Positions 1-11,418 of a stretch of DNA of 64,000 nucleotides are shown here, piece after piece; position 1 is the first letter of the stretch; every line of letters begins with the position of its first letter. Location of the stretch: NCBI GenBank assembly GCA_022559845.1, contig CM040120.1:165894334-165958333 (forward strand). The letters are read 5' to 3'. The stretch is from Amorphophallus konjac (taxonomy: Eukaryota; Streptophyta; Magnoliopsida; Alismatales; Araceae). The position numbers and the translations under genes were made by a program. Below the pieces are notes generated by a model that was given only the letters and a program-made list of their open reading frames with translations, was not told the DNA's origin and ran no database searches.

Positions 1-1176
1 CATGAACATATTCAATATCCTAGGATGGCCATAGATATACTGTGTGACTTTTTGTGCCTTGTCAATTGTCTTCTTCACGTGCTTTTCCTTCCCTATGTCT
101 TCAAGTATCAGATCCAGACAATGTGCTGCACATGGTAGCCAATATAAATGACTGCACTTCTGCATCAATTTCTTCCTTGCAGCCTTATAACTGGCTTCAT
201 TATCAGTCACCACTTGCACAACATTCTCATCTCCAATTTGTTCTACCATGCCATCCATCAAATGAAATAAATAATTTGCATTCTTTTCATAATCTGATGC
301 ATCAACTGATTTCACAAATACTGTACCTTCGATGCAATAAACCAAAAAGTTTATCATGGACTTCTTCGTGGTACCAGTCCAACCATCACACATGATGGTG
401 CATCCTCTCTCCACCCATATATGCTTGAAGCTTTCAACCCAATCATAGAGCTCCTCAACCTCTCCCTCAAGGCCACGCTCGTATATGTCTCGACGTGAGG
501 GGGCCTTCAAGCCAGGGCCAGCATCTACTATGGCATCTATCATAGGTTGGAAATATTCACTTGAAGCTGCATGTGCAGGGACACCTGCATGAAAAAATCA
601 TTTGCAGATATTTTTAAATGCATGCCCTGCAACTTCTGCTGATTTTTTGACCCCTCTCAATGCAGACTTGATTTTAGGTTGTGTAGCCTGGGGCCTTCTG
701 TGGAGATAGCTGTCCATGGGACCAATGTCAGGACGTCGTGCAGCTGTACTCTCGTAGGTCCCTGAACCCATGGGTCCCTTCCCTTTCCTTCGAGCGGCTT
801 GTTCACGCTCCCTTGCTTCAGTCAGCTCTGGATCAGAATCCTTAGTGTCTCCTTCATCATCATCCCTCCTAACCCTTCGACCAGAAATCTCCTCAGCAAT
901 TTCGGCCTCATCCTCAGTCCTTTGTTGCACCCTCTCCTTTTTCCCCAGAAGGCACTGGCACATCTCTTCTCGCACCTCTCGGGGACAGTGGTCACATTGT
1001 CTCACCTCTCCTCTTACCCCTGCCAAATGTTGCTTTCCTCTGGTAATTCTGTCATGTAGCTCCCTACCACAGTAATTGCATTTCACATTTCTTCTCTTAG
1101 CATCAACTAAGGACAGGTGGGCCCACCCTGGATCCTCCTGCCCTTGCTGCTCCTGTGTTTGCTGACGTCAAGGCAT
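1..1176 (-). pseudogene. hAT-A transposase, N-terminal part (BED zinc finger + DUF659), broken
   Basis: On the minus strand the start codon lies at 1176-1174, just inside an AG acceptor shared by all three copies. The third codon is already TGA where the sister copy hAT-C reads CGT or CGA arginine. After it comes a BED-type DNA-binding finger (CNYCGREL, then H and C ligands), an acidic linker, a Lys/Arg-rich segment ending SICK, then a TGA where copy hAT-B reads TGG tryptophan. The DUF659 part ([15 protein letters not shown]) follows to the window edge. In the family this protein binds the element ends and cuts and joins DNA in the nucleus. The two nonsense codons make this copy unable to encode it. 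The same SICK-stop change is present in hAT-C. Confidence 0.85.
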
Positions 1177-1257
1177 GATGCTGCATTATGACAGTCAAAG
1201 ACAATATCTTATAAGTACGATGAAAAAAAGGCAATTCTACATGATAGATCTCCAAAT

Positions 1258-1815
1258 TATTGAATGAAGCTTAATTGAGCTTCAATTGTGGGTAATAAAG
1301 TCGAATTAGACGAAAGCCCCAATTTTTATGAAGTAATTAGGGCTTAATTACCAACTAACCCTTAATCACCCTTCATAAAAAAAATTCCAGCATGATCCCA
1401 CCCCAATTTTGTCAATGAAGTTTAATTGAGCTTCAATTGTGGCTAAGAAAGTCGAATTAGACGAAAGTCCCAATTTTTATGAAGTAATTAGGGCTTAATT
1501 ACCAACTAACCCTTAATCACCCTTCATAAAAATATAATCCCAGCATGATCCCACCACAAATTCGTCAATGAAACTTTATTAACCTTCAATTGTGGCTAAG
1601 AAACTCGAATTAGAAAAAAGTCCCAATTTTTATGAACTAATTAAGCCTTAATTACTAATTAAGCCCTAATTACCCTTCATAAAAATATAATCCCAGTATG
1701 ATCCCACCCCAAATTCGTCAATGAAACTTAATTAACCTTCAATTGTGGCTAAGAAACTCGAATTAGACAAAAGCCCCAATTTTTATGAAGTAAATTAGGG
1801 CTTCATTAGCTATTA
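1258..1815 (-). repeat. four tandem copies of a ~153-bp unit in the hAT-A leader intron
   Basis: Units begin near 1261, 1412, 1565 and 1718, a spacing of 151-153 bp. Each opens with a near-palindrome of the form GAAGCTTAATTGAGCTTC followed by AATTGTGGCTAA, an A/T-rich middle with GGGCTTAATTA, and ends in CACCCTTCATAAA. The array lies between the GC-rich leader and the transposase start codon. A conserved AG acceptor directly precedes the start codon, so the array appears to be inside a 5' leader intron. The same array recurs at the same place in the two sister copies. Confidence 0.85.
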
Positions 1816-2059
1816 CCCTCCTTGCTCACCCCAAAAATTTGACCCAAACAAAATAACACAACAAAACAATCAAACCCTAAATTATGACAGTCAAAATAAC
1901 CTCAAACAAAACAATCAAATCCTAAATTATGACAGCCAAAATTTTACCCTCCTTGATGAATGATCCTTCAAGCTGTTGGCACTTGGCAGCCCGCAGCAGC
2001 TCCCTCTCCCTAGTCCCGCCCTCTCCCTAGTCCCGCAGGTGCAGCTGGCTTCCTGTCCA

Positions 2060-2235
2060 CCTCCAGCAGCAACCAGCACCCGGCCACCCTTGGGGGTGCA
2101 GCAGGTGCAGCAGCCAGCAGTAGCCCAAGGCAGCCAGCAGCAGCAGCCCAAGGCAGCAGCAGGCTCGCAACAGCAGCAGCAGCAGCAGGCTCGCAGCAGC
2201 AGGCTCGCAGCAGCAGCAGGTGCAGCAGCCGTGGG
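2060..2235. repeat. CAG/CTG-rich leader of hAT-A
   Basis: The stretch is dominated by GCAGCAG trinucleotides with interspersed GCAGGCTCGCAG units. On the minus strand it is a CTG-rich segment next to the element end, in the position of the 5' untranslated leader. Sister copies have a GCC/GTC-rich block (27480-27560) and a GC-rich block (56865-57200) in the same place. Long open frames here are a by-product of the trinucleotide repeats and are not called as genes. Confidence 0.75.
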
Positions 2236-2319
2236 TTGGGGTTTCGGCCGTGGGTTGGGGTTTCGGGGGGGAGAACAACAAGTAAAGGCATGGATGACGT
2301 GGGTTTCGGGCCGAAACAT

Positions 2320-2459
2320 GTAAGTTTCGCCCGAAACCCATATTGGTTTCGCCCGAAACCAATTTTGTTTTAAGTTTCGGACCTGCTATAGTGAACAGGT
2401 CCAAAATCGGATCGGTTATGACCGAAACCGATACGTTTCGGCCGATACTACCATCCATG
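2320..2459 (-). repeat. hAT-A terminal region with TTTCGG/CCGAAA repeats
   Basis: At least six TTTCGG or CCGAAAC motifs in both orientations are packed into the last 140 bases before the terminus. Several form TTTCGGCCGAAA-like palindromes. In hAT elements clustered short subterminal motifs are transposase binding sites. That role here is an inference from position and from the same pattern at 27285-27435, 41325-41400 and 57250-57384. Confidence 0.75.
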
Positions 2460-2683
2460 CTATAAATAGCCCCTATACTGTTCATTTTTCACATGAGAGG
2501 GAAATTGACGTTTCCCATGTTTGTGGTGATTTGGTGATTTTGTGTTAGGTGGGGAATTTTTATTATACCAATGATTTTCTCTTCCTAACCCACTTCACTC
2601 ACATGTATCGTGGAGTTTAACCACTTGTGGATGCCTTTTCCCCTATCTACTTTGAGAGGTTAACAAATTGGCTCAACAAGCCC
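2460..2683. other. short spacer between hAT-A and the Tat LTR stub
   Basis: The spacer holds a TATAAATAG sequence right after the hAT end, then ordinary A/T-rich DNA with no convincing coding sequence. It does not match the portion of the right-hand Tat LTR that should precede the stub, so the left LTR was cut off at about 2684 or the preceding part was replaced. A short open frame at 2627-2833 runs from here into the LTR stub and is not credible as a gene. Confidence 0.5.
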
Positions 2684-2981
2684 TTACGTGAGGGGATAAT
2701 TGCAATAACACCCGGCCTTATGGCAAGGGAATTCTTCTCTGGGACTAAAACTTTGGCAAAGCCGGTACCGCAAAAGCAAAAAGATCTTAGGCAGTTAATC
2801 AAAGGTGTTCAGACTCAGTCCAATGTAAATTAACACAGACTCCGGTCGGTGGGGAAAGGTCCTTGTACACGAACCCTAAATCGTCTGATAAAGCACGCAC
2901 GTGGAAATTAGAATATGCAAACTCAAAACCTAAATGTATATGCATATCTTTTTGCGAATGAAAAATTCCGCACGTGAAACA
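2684..2981 (+). repeat. 5' LTR stub of the Tat element (last ~300 bp only)
   Basis: From GGGGATAATTGCAATAACAC to the terminal GAAACA this matches the final ~300 bases of the right LTR (23400-23696), with scattered substitutions. The roughly 1.86 kb that should precede it is absent. The stub ends in CA at 2981 and is followed within three bases by the primer-binding site, which fixes it as the downstream end of the left LTR. Confidence 0.85.
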
Positions 2982-2984
2982 GAC

Positions 2985-3002
2985 TGGCACGTCCGGTGGG
3001 AC
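2985..3002 (+). promoter_or_regulatory. primer-binding site of the Tat element
   Basis: TGGCACGTCCGGTGGGAC begins three bases after the LTR end. The leading TGG pairs with the CCA tail of a tRNA, and position is diagnostic. I cannot say which tRNA it matches without a tRNA set to compare. Confidence 0.65.
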
Positions 3003-3149
3003 CTTTCCTGTCTTTCATATTTCTACCAAAAGATCTTTAAATGCCTTTGTGAAGATGCTCGTTCCCCTTGTTTGCCCTTGCAGGAGGGAGTAGGAGAGCT
3101 TCCGGCTTCGCCGCTAATTTCGAAAGAAAGTAATCTTCTTCAATCCTCA

Positions 3150-3497
3150 ATGGCTACCGTGATGTGCAGATTGCTTGTCGTCGCCACGCATGCCAGATGT
3201 GGCTATCTCACGACTCCAATTATTTTTGGGGACTTTGCCCCCGTCGTGGGCTCCCCTTTCTTCCTAGGGGTCGTCCCCGCTCCACAGGAAGAGTCGGCCG
3301 CTCCAATCGTCCCATGTCAGCTAGGGGCGTTGAGCCCCGCCTCCTACAAGGCCGAGTTTTCTCGGTCAATGCAGTCTCACACAACTTTGCTCCTACTAAA
3401 TGGGGGCGCCGTTGGGGCCGCCAAAACAAGAAACCCGCAGCGGCAATTTCCCGCTCCGGTAAAATGGTCCTCGTCGGGAGCTTGCGTGTTCAGCTAG
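3150..3497 (+). CDS. short leader reading frame in the Tat 5' region (unknown)
   Basis: An ATG at 3150 opens a 115-residue frame (starts MATVMCRLLVV) in the untranslated leader between the primer-binding site and gag. It matches no family I recognise, is rich in Ala, Ser and Pro, and has no zinc knuckle. Two other frames are also open across much of this GC-rich stretch, so coding is doubtful. It could be the degraded start of gag, since recognisable gag sequence begins about 500 bases later. Confidence 0.25.
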   Translation: MATVMCRLLVVATHARCGYLTTPIIFGDFAPVVGSPFFLGVVPAPQEESAAPIVPCQLGALSPASYKAEFSRSMQSHTTLLLLNGGAVGAAKTRNPQRQFPAPVKWSSSGACVFS

Positions 3498-3962
3498 ACG
3501 GCGGCGACCCGATACTTCCACGGGACAACCATGTCCCAACCATTCCAACCTCCAATTGTTTTGCGCTCCTCCATAAGGTGCGCGAGGACAAACCCGATTT
3601 CAAAAAGGGGTCCAAGATTTAACTACAGGGGCAACATAACCAAGGAGCGCCCTCAGAAGATGAAACAGATGTGGGTCACCAAATAGGAGGCCCACGCCCT
3701 CAAACGAGCCTGGACAGCTAAGCCCGATCAAGCTCAGGAATGGCAGGAAGACCCTTCTCTGTCATCTCGGGACGTCAAGCCTTTGTGCCCCCGGGGACAA
3801 AAAAGAAAAGGGGTCTATTGCAAGCCCAATCTTATTCAAGCCTTGGCGCCAGTTTGAGTAGGACAAATTACACATGTCGAGGCCTCGACAACACGCATCT
3901 CGGTCTTTGACAGGCTGGGGGCACCAGCCCCTTCGAGGGTCCAACCACCAAGAAAGAAGAGA

Positions 3963-5465
3963 GTGATCCAAATGTCTGAAGTCGGGGGTAGTATGAAGGT
4001 CTACACCTGCTATGTCTCCGGTCGAGAGCTGATGGAGGTTGCTGGCATCCCAACTAACCCCAATGAGCCAGCTGAAAATCCTGCGGCGAACACAGTGTAT
4101 CTTAACACTCGCAACGCTACCCGAAGGAGCCTCCAACCCCAACTTAATGGCCAGGCAAGGACTTCCAGCCAAGGTCAACGTCAGGGACAAATTCAAGAGC
4201 AAGTTCTGCACCAGGAGGAGAATCTGCCCCAGGAAGAAAATGACCATGATGAAGTCATTAGCATCCATGGAGAAGGGGGAGCTCAACCCATTGGTGGTTA
4301 CGCAAACCCGATGTTCGAGCCCCCCCACAAGGGCTGCATTCCAAGCAATGTCCGACGATGCCAAGTTTGAGACCATGCAGCGTTGGCACATAGAGATGAC
4401 GAATCTCATGCTTGAGATGAAGCGGCAAATGAATGCGAATGCCCAAAGACCTCCAACATCAGTCTACAATCAGAATCTCCGGCGGGATCAACGATTGGGT
4501 ATTCCCGCCGTTGCCAATCGACAAATAGCGGCACCCTTTAATGTAGCCATCGAAGTAGGGACCCAACCGTTTCGTGCTCCGCTCAATCTCCAGTCTTCTC
4601 AGACACCGACAACTGAAGATGTCATTGCCTAACGACGTATGATAGAAAAGATTGTTGAAGATAAGTTCGCCCAACGTGGCGAGGGCATTGCCACTGTTGA
4701 TTTATACAGTGTGCCATGCCCACTTCATCACCAATTCAAAAAGCTTTCACCGGACTGCTCAAAGGCACAAAAACTGTAGAATTTCAACGGGCAGGGGTCC
4801 CCACATAAACACTTGGCTTACTATGTAACGGCCATGTATGACTTGGCACTGGAGGAATCATACCTCCTTTGTTACTTTGCGACCTCTCTCACGGGTAGCA
4901 CCTTCCAATGGTACTCAAGGTTGAAGCCCAATTCTGTGGCCGACTGAGTCGATCTGTAGAAGAAGTTCATTGATCGGCTCCAAGTAGCCGAACGAAAAGT
5001 CTCCCATGTAGAGCTATGCTCACTCAAGCAGAAGAGGGGGGAAACCACGCTTATTTTATCAAGCACGGGAGTGATTTCAGCATGAGATGCGATAACCCTC
5101 CTTCTCAAGAGGATGCAATAACAATATGCCAAAGGCGCTTGTCGACAGAAGTTAGTGAAAAACTCTTGGGGGCAAATATCAAAGCTTTCGACCAATTGAA
5201 TTTGGTTGTTACAGAGATAGAAATGTTCTTCGTCGATAACCCAACATTCACCCCCTCGAAGGGTAAGGCTCCTAAGGAGCGCAGTGCTCTGGGCAAGGAG
5301 GCTAATGCTATCGATTTCTCCCCCACAAACGTGTCCGATGAAGTGACGACTTCAAGCAACTCCGGCAAGAAGTTCGAAGGGAAGGCATCAGCAAGATTGT
5401 CTGAGCGTATAAGGACTCCTTATTCTTTCAAAAAGGAGTATACCAAAAGGCTCTTCAATCTTTGA
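3963..5465 (+). pseudogene. Tat gag (capsid-type domain), frameshifted
   Basis: Several frames together read as a gypsy gag protein. A Gln/Glu-rich N-terminal region (3963-4370) leads to an amphipathic segment (FETMQRWHIEMTNLMLEMKR, about 4370-4430). The retrotransposon gag core around 4800-5010 includes YYVTAMYDLALEESYLLCYF and GSTFQWYSRLKP. In the family this protein forms the virus-like particle around the element RNA in the cytoplasm. Stops near 4630, 4780 and 4945 and frame changes near 5015 destroy the reading frame. The end blends into the first zinc-knuckle module. Confidence 0.7.
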
Positions 5466-6790
5466 CTTAAGAACAAGCTGATATCCCTGTCAGATCCAAG
5501 GAAGCCAGAGGACGTCAACAAGTCCGATGACCCCAATTACTCCGTATATCACTGCATGTTGGGTCATACTATTGAAAATTGTTATTTTTTGAAAGATGAG
5601 GCGGAAAAGATGATCTAAAATCGACTCATCATGATGAAAAGCAATTTGGTGGATCCCCCACAACCCCATGTTTGGGATCAGTCGACTCGATCGGCTAATG
5701 TAATCCACCATTCAATTGATGGGAACCACATGGCGGCAACCTTTACATTCCCTGAACCAGAAACAGAGGAAGTTGGCCCCAGCCGAACCAAACTCACTGT
5801 GTCTCTCATCAGTGCTCCTTTATGAAGGAGAATACCAAGAAGATATTTGACGGCCTACTTAAGGAGGGTTGGATCATGGTGCATGAGCCACCACCAAATT
5901 ACATGGAGATCGAGAAAAAACATCTTCGGTATTGTGAATACCACGCCACCATATCTCACCCCACTGGGGAATGTAAGGAGGTTCAAGATTGTATCGAAAT
6001 CCTCATTTAGAAGGGGGAGATCGATATTCAAGGAGATAGCATGACAAGGAAAAGTCTCAGAGAAGTTGTCGAGCAAATTTTAAATTAAGGCTATATCGAG
6101 GGATTCCTGCCTTGGCCTCACACGCAGGAAGAATCAAACTTCTCAGTAAATGTCATTCATAAAGTCTTGGGAAAGAGTCAGGCGAGGTTTATGGCTAACG
6201 AGTTTCAGCCAACCCTCCCTATTGGGCCACAAGAAGACAAAGGGGCATATCCTTCTTAATGTCTAAATGCCTTGCCATCCAGAAGATTGCTCGAAAAATT
6301 AAAAAGGAGGTCAGACAATTACAGTGCAACCAACAGAGTCTGCTGCGGTTTGTGGAACGTATGACCGGTTTCAACACTTTCCCCGGCACCTTCAACGAGA
6401 CAGTCCGTCCCAGCCTCTACTCGCAACTCAGAGAACACGGTAGAATCTCGAAGGCTGCCAAGATCTGGAGGGTGGCTGTCTGAGGATTCAGCGGACTCAT
6501 CCGCCAATGAAGCCCCGCAAAAGTTATACTCTTTTCCTCGGTTTAAAATTTTGGAGATATTTCATATTTGCCGGAGAGAGGGATTGATACAGTTCCCTGC
6601 ATCGGACAATGATCCAGGCACTGGTATCAGGCATGGCTATTGCTTGTACCATCGCGTCATGGCCCACGTCATCTATGATTGCTCTGCCTTCAAAGACATT
6701 GCGGAGGACTTAATTACCCGACGGGTAATAAATATAGATTGTCCCCTTCAGGGGCCCTCAAGGTCTCCCTTACGAGACCAATCGATTTTC
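5401..6790 (+). pseudogene. three degenerate gag zinc-knuckle modules in a row
   Basis: Three stretches each end in a knuckle of the form C-x2-H-x4-H-x4-C followed by a FKD-like acidic helix. Around 5550-5620 it is YHCMLGHTIENC with the first Cys lost, around 5930-6000 CEYHATISHPTGEC, and around 6630-6700 CLYHRVMAHVIYDC. Such knuckles bind the element RNA. A fourth copy (CQYHRMSGHSTEDC) lies out of place in pol near 10780-10820. Stops separate the modules, so they are remnants of serial duplication in an ancestral gag rather than a working protein. Confidence 0.65.
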
Positions 6791-7146
6791 TCGGTAAATG
6801 TCATTCATGCTTCAACCCCTTGGACACCCATTAGGCTGAATGAGGAGAGAGGCACACTTAGTCCAGACCACTCCGCAGCCCAGTGCTCTAACTGGTAGTC
6901 CTGGGAGGATTTAAAGTCCTTACCTTTCTCAAAGGAGGACACTCGAAGGCTTCTTGGCATTCTTCTGGGTGGAAGAGAGCTATTAGTCCGTGACCCTCCA
7001 AGATGCCACCTCAAATCAACCCCCGAAGGTTCGGGTCAAACGCCACCTGTGCCGTGTACAAGCAAGGTGGGTTAGAAGTCCTGTAAGAGAAATTTTGAGT
7101 CAAGGGCCAACCCTACCCCGGAGGGCAGGCCCGGCACCAGAGCCCC

Positions 7147-8360
7147 ATGTTAAAGGTTGACAAAAGCTCAAAGGGCAAGCCTCAACAAGAAAGCTCTAAG
7201 CCAGAGGCCGAGCAATGCCAAAAAGGCAAGCCTCTGAGGGAAGTTGTTAAGTTCAATGCTAAACCAAGTCAGCAAGGCGAGCCCCAGCAACAAAAGCCTA
7301 AAGTAGGACCTGAGCGAGGCCAGGAAGGTAAGTATCAGCAGGGAGATCCCACCGTAATTTCTAGGCAAAGACACAATAGAAACGTCAAAATAGAGTCCCC
7401 TGAGATGAACCTCGGGCCGATCCATCGACAGGAAGGCAAGGAAACCTCCGTGGCTCCAACACCCCGAAACTTGGGCCTCTGCATCGCCGAATTTCAGGAA
7501 CTGTTGCCCGAGATAGTCAATCAAACAATTAATGCCACATTCCGGGGGTAGGAAGAAGAGGCCGGTTGGGTCAATGTGACCTCGAAGAAGCACGGTTCCT
7601 CCAAACCCCAAAAAAGAAAAGGTAGGTTCAGTGGTCTCAATGCTGGGGGCATCTCTCAGCCTCCTGCAAAAGTGGATGTTCCTTCTCCCATAGAATTAGG
7701 GCGAGCTAATAGGCAGGAGAAGAATAGGAAAAAGAATCTGAAGAGAAGATTGAAGCGACAAGCCGAGCATGCCGCGGTGATGGAGGCCCCTGCGGAGCTG
7801 ACTCCCCTACAACAACTGCAGAAGCTTATTGATGAACTCGAGGAATATGTTCCTTCCACGCCCACTAAAGTTATTCCCCTCGATAAATATATTGCATGGG
7901 AAGAATTGGAGCGAAAGGCTCATCTCAAGAACTCGCTCTGGCAAACGTACCAGCAAGCACAGTAGGGCGAGAGGCTTCCTATCCCGGAGGAACTTTCCAT
8001 CTTCTATAAAGATGAGGAACTTACCATAGAGAAGTTAGAAGGAATGTTGAAGAACTTCTCATGTAATATGGTGTCAATACGCCCACCGGAAAGTCTACAG
8101 GCACCAAGCGGAGACAATGTCACCTTCTCGTAGTTGGGGATAGGATTACTATGGCCACCTACCGCCGTCGTAACGTAGAGCTCCGAAACCGCGGTCGCGG
8201 TAGAGGTCGTGGCCGTGGGTGAGGAAGGCATCCGACATCCTCTAATAGCGAGAATGCTAATTCAACGTACTCTCAAAAGGTCATCGTTTTTCGAGGTGAA
8301 GACCCAGGTCCTATTCCTGAAGTTCAAATTCAGGCTGATACCTTATTCTTCAACCCGTCA
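7147..8360 (+). pseudogene. Tat gag-pro linker, Lys/Gln-rich repeats then basic helix
   Basis: The first part (7147-7551) repeats a unit close to QQGKPQQ with Lys, Gly, Pro and Gln. The next (7576-7965) is very basic (KNRKKNLKRRLKRQAEH) then acidic-helical (LQKLIDELEEY). Near 8150-8220 there is an Arg-Gly run of RGRGRG type, a composition common in RNA-binding tails. Single stops separate the pieces. The order suggests the gag C-terminus leading into protease. No catalytic motif is visible, and function is inferred from position only. Confidence 0.5.
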
Positions 8361-8635
8361 GATGAGGAGGATTAGCCGATAAAGCCAACCCATCTCAGAT
8401 TCAAGGCGGGGTTGCCACCTTCTTCTTTGATCTGTCAGATAAAGAAGACGGATCAGTAAAGCCGGCCCCACAATCAAAGCTAGCTGATCTGGCTCAAGCA
8501 GGTCCCTCCGGCAAAGACAATGACGAGCCGCCTCTCCCAGAAGAAGATTTCCTGCCTCCATTATTCTAAGAAGAGCCAAATGATCAAGCGAAAGTTGAGC
8601 CAAATAAGAAGCCTAACCATCAACCCAAGCCTCTC

Positions 8636-9955
8636 TTGGAAATGATCCCTCCACTGGATCAAGCCCGTGCGCGGGCCGATCGTAAGATCATCCAGCACAT
8701 GAAGCGGATGCCAACTTATGTCACCATATGGGAGGCCATTGCTTGGAGTAAAGGGGTCAGGGAAGCCCTCGTAGAAATACTCCAAGAGCCAGAAGTTTAT
8801 GAGGCTCAAGTGGCTGAGCTCCAGGCTCAAGCATACGAAGCTTTTGCAGCGACTCTCACCTTTACAGACAAAGACATGCTGCTGTCTTCCCCTTGCCATA
8901 ATCGTCCTCTATACATGCAAAGGAAGATAAATGGCCATAAACTTAATCGGATTCTGGTAGATCCTGGGGCGTCTGTCAATATAATGCCCCTTAAGACTTT
9001 CACGTCTTTATTTCTCGTGCCCTATTTGCAAAGGGTTAATGACGTTAAAATGTCAAGATTCAACCAGCATTTAGAAGACGCATTGGGCAAAGTAGAAGTG
9101 GAAGTGACCATGGATGATTTTGTCACTAAAGCCATGTTCTATATTATCAATACGAATATATCATACAAAGTCTTACTTGGGAGGCCCTGGTTGCATGAAA
9201 ATTGGGCCATTCCTTCAACTCTTCATCGATGTATTAAGTACGCGAAGGGTGGAGAGCAGCACACAGTCTCCGTTGACCGAGCTCCGTTTCGTCTGAATGA
9301 GTGTAATTTGACGGACGCTCAATTATATTTCGGGGAACCCACCATCGATCTTCCTGTCAAAGTCAAGGATAATGGCAAGCAAAAGGTTGTTGTGGAAGAA
9401 GAAGAAGATGAAAAGGAGCTCTTCGTTGTGAACGAGGACCTCGTCAGGCTGCATCGGCTTAACATACAACCCGGCTCTGTTAATGCCAAGCTAGCTCATC
9501 TGGAAAGACGGGAGATCAATTTTGAAGCCAACTTCAATTGTCGAACAATTGACAAAAACATATCTCTGCCTCCGACATGCATGCAGCTGTCGTTTCAAAG
9601 GGAGGGGCATAAAGTAGAGCAATTGAAGACGTTTATCGTCACATATCAAGGAGAGGGAAAGAAGAAGACCAACAAGGTCGCTAAGCCCATTGTCTTTTAT
9701 AAGGGAGACTTAGTACCTCAAGCTCCTCCTGACGATGATTTTGGCTGGAGTGGATCTCTAAGAATGCCCCTGAACTTGTCCAAGAAATGGACAATATGCC
9801 TGAATATATTAAAGAGATGTGTCAGAAGCAGAACATTCCGCAAATACAATAAACTTCTCGTCGTGACTACTTTTGGCAATTGTGGTACCCCTCACAAGTC
9901 TGGGAGCGGCCCCCTTTCTCCAAGAAAGATAGAAGAGGATTGGGCTACCACCTAG
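8636..9955 (+). pseudogene. Tat aspartic protease region, longest intact frame of pol
   Basis: A 439-residue open frame starts inside the conserved [13 protein letters not shown] segment. It contains the retropepsin active site as ILVDPGASVNIM (about residues 104-115), where the usual D-S/T-G triad reads D-P-G. That variant is one I associate with Tat-lineage protease. Further on are the flap and second conserved part (YKVLLGRPWLHENWAIPST) and an acidic linker (VVVEEEEDEKELFVV). The protease would cut Gag-Pol inside the particle. A related fragment of the same segment lies on the minus strand at 32860-33790. Confidence 0.75.
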
Positions 9956-11400
9956 AGGCAGACTTCAAAGTCTATTGTGTCGTCAACACCATAGGGTTGT
10001 CACTCTCTGTCAGCGACTCGAGCCTCGGGCAGAAGGCCGGCGCCTACACAACCATACATCAAGGGGAACCGGCATCTGAAAATCATAATGGCCAGCTTCA
10101 GTCACCTAATATCGACAACTTGGACGTCCACGCTGCCGCTTCTAATGATGAAGAAGATGCTATCATATTCCAACCCGCCCCGCGAGAACTTGAAGGGGTT
10201 GGGTAGGCGGCTCTAGGCCAATTGGTTGGACTCGACCTCAAGGAGCTGGGGGATCCCATGCCAATCATTACAAATGTCCCTACAAATGGACAACAGAAAG
10301 ACCCAGCTACCACCTTGGAGAGTTTTAAGTGGGGAAACCAAGCATTGCAGTCTCTTGTATAAGAATTATTGCAAGAACGGGATGTTCTGCTTAGGCATCT
10401 CGCATCTTCATCAAACTACCAAACCAACCTAGGATCTGCAGCGAATGTAATCCCTACTTCAACCATTATAGCTGAAGTACGAGCCGGTGAAGTCAAACCC
10501 ACTACGGTCCATTATGCCATTAAGAAAGGGACAAGTGGCGTATACCTCTCCCCTATGGATATTCATCCTAAGGGAAGAATTGGCTCGAGTAGGGCCTATG
10601 AAGATGTCAAGGGAAAGTCTCCCGTTATAACGTTGACTTAGCGGATGGAGACACCATATTCCTTCATTAAGGCGTACACCGTGCCATTGTTCGAATTTTG
10701 CATGGCACGGGAGCTTATAGCACCCTCAGAGCCTCGGAAGCTAGCCAAACGAAGCAGGGTCAAAGGGACCAGTTTATGCCAATATCACCGAATGTCGGGC
10801 CACTCTACAGAAGACTGCTACGTCTTCAAGGACGAAGTTGAAAGCTTAATACAATCGGGGGTCATCCAAATTTAAAATCATCGGGTGTCTCCCCTGCAAC
10901 CTCATTAGTGTGATCGACCGAGGTCCTCGGCTAAACAAATCTTTGATTTAGCCACCCCTGCACTACCTAAGTTTGTGGTGAAGGAAGCACTCCTAGGACA
11001 GCTTCCTGTCTCCAGAAGAAATGCGGGAGGCCTTTCCCCTAGTCGAGAAGTAGACTTTAAAGTCTACTATTCTGTTAATACTATAGAGTTGTCACCTCCC
11101 TCTAATAAGTCAAACTCTGACGTGGAGCCCAATAACTCCAAAAATAAACACCAAAAAGAAGTGGCACTTGAAAATCAAGACCAACAGCTTCAGTTGTCTA
11201 TTGTCAACAACCTAGACTATTATGATGTATACGTCGTCAGGTCAGACGATGGCGAGGATTTCCTCGATCTGTAGCTAGCTCCGCAAGAACTTGAAGATGG
11301 CGGGCAAGCGATTGTAGATGAGTTATTTGAGCTCAGCCTCAGGGATGCTGATGATCTCTGGCCAATTTTTATCAGTGCCCTCAATGAGGAAGAAAGGTAG
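9945..11400 (+). pseudogene. duplicated pro-RT linker with an inserted gag-like zinc knuckle
   Basis: Two stretches are parallel copies. The one at 9945-10260 reads ADFKVYCVVNTIGLS then DNLDV and PRELEGVGQAALG. The one at 11050-11380 reads VDFKVYYSVNTIELS then NNLDYYDV and PQELEDGGQAIVD. Between them sits a gag-type module (10640-10875) with TPYSFIKAYT and the knuckle CQYHRMSGHSTEDC followed by FKDEVESLI. A knuckle between protease and RT is not the normal order. The simplest reading is a duplication that carried a gag module into pol. Stops are present at several joints. Confidence 0.65.
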
Positions 11401-11418
11401 GCATACAAACAATTCCTA

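Larger units (their letters stand above)
1..2459 (-). mobile_element. hAT transposon copy hAT-A, part of the element, 5' end at 2459
   Basis: The minus-strand reading holds the 5' half of a hAT transposon: terminus at 2459, a GC-rich leader, a tandem-repeat intron, then BED-finger and DUF659 coding sequence running off the window at position 1. The terminus reads CATGGATGGTAGTATCGGCC on the minus strand and matches the ends of two sister copies at 27278 and 57384. The family has an 8-bp target-site duplication, shown directly for the copy at 41320-57384. Here only one end is visible, so no duplication can be tested. Family assignment is firm. Whether it sits in an ARP3 intron is inferred from the exons further right. 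Confidence 0.85.

Noticed and set aside
1927..2485. Long overlapping open frames on both strands with poly-Gln/poly-Ala/poly-Leu runs
   Set aside because: They come from the CAG/CTG repeat in the hAT leader. No domain is present, and several frames are open at once as expected for trinucleotide repeats.
2460..2683. ARP3 promoter or first exon (TATAAATAG nearby)
   Set aside because: No coding match to the ARP3 N-terminus follows. The TATA sequence alone in A/T-rich spacer is weak evidence.
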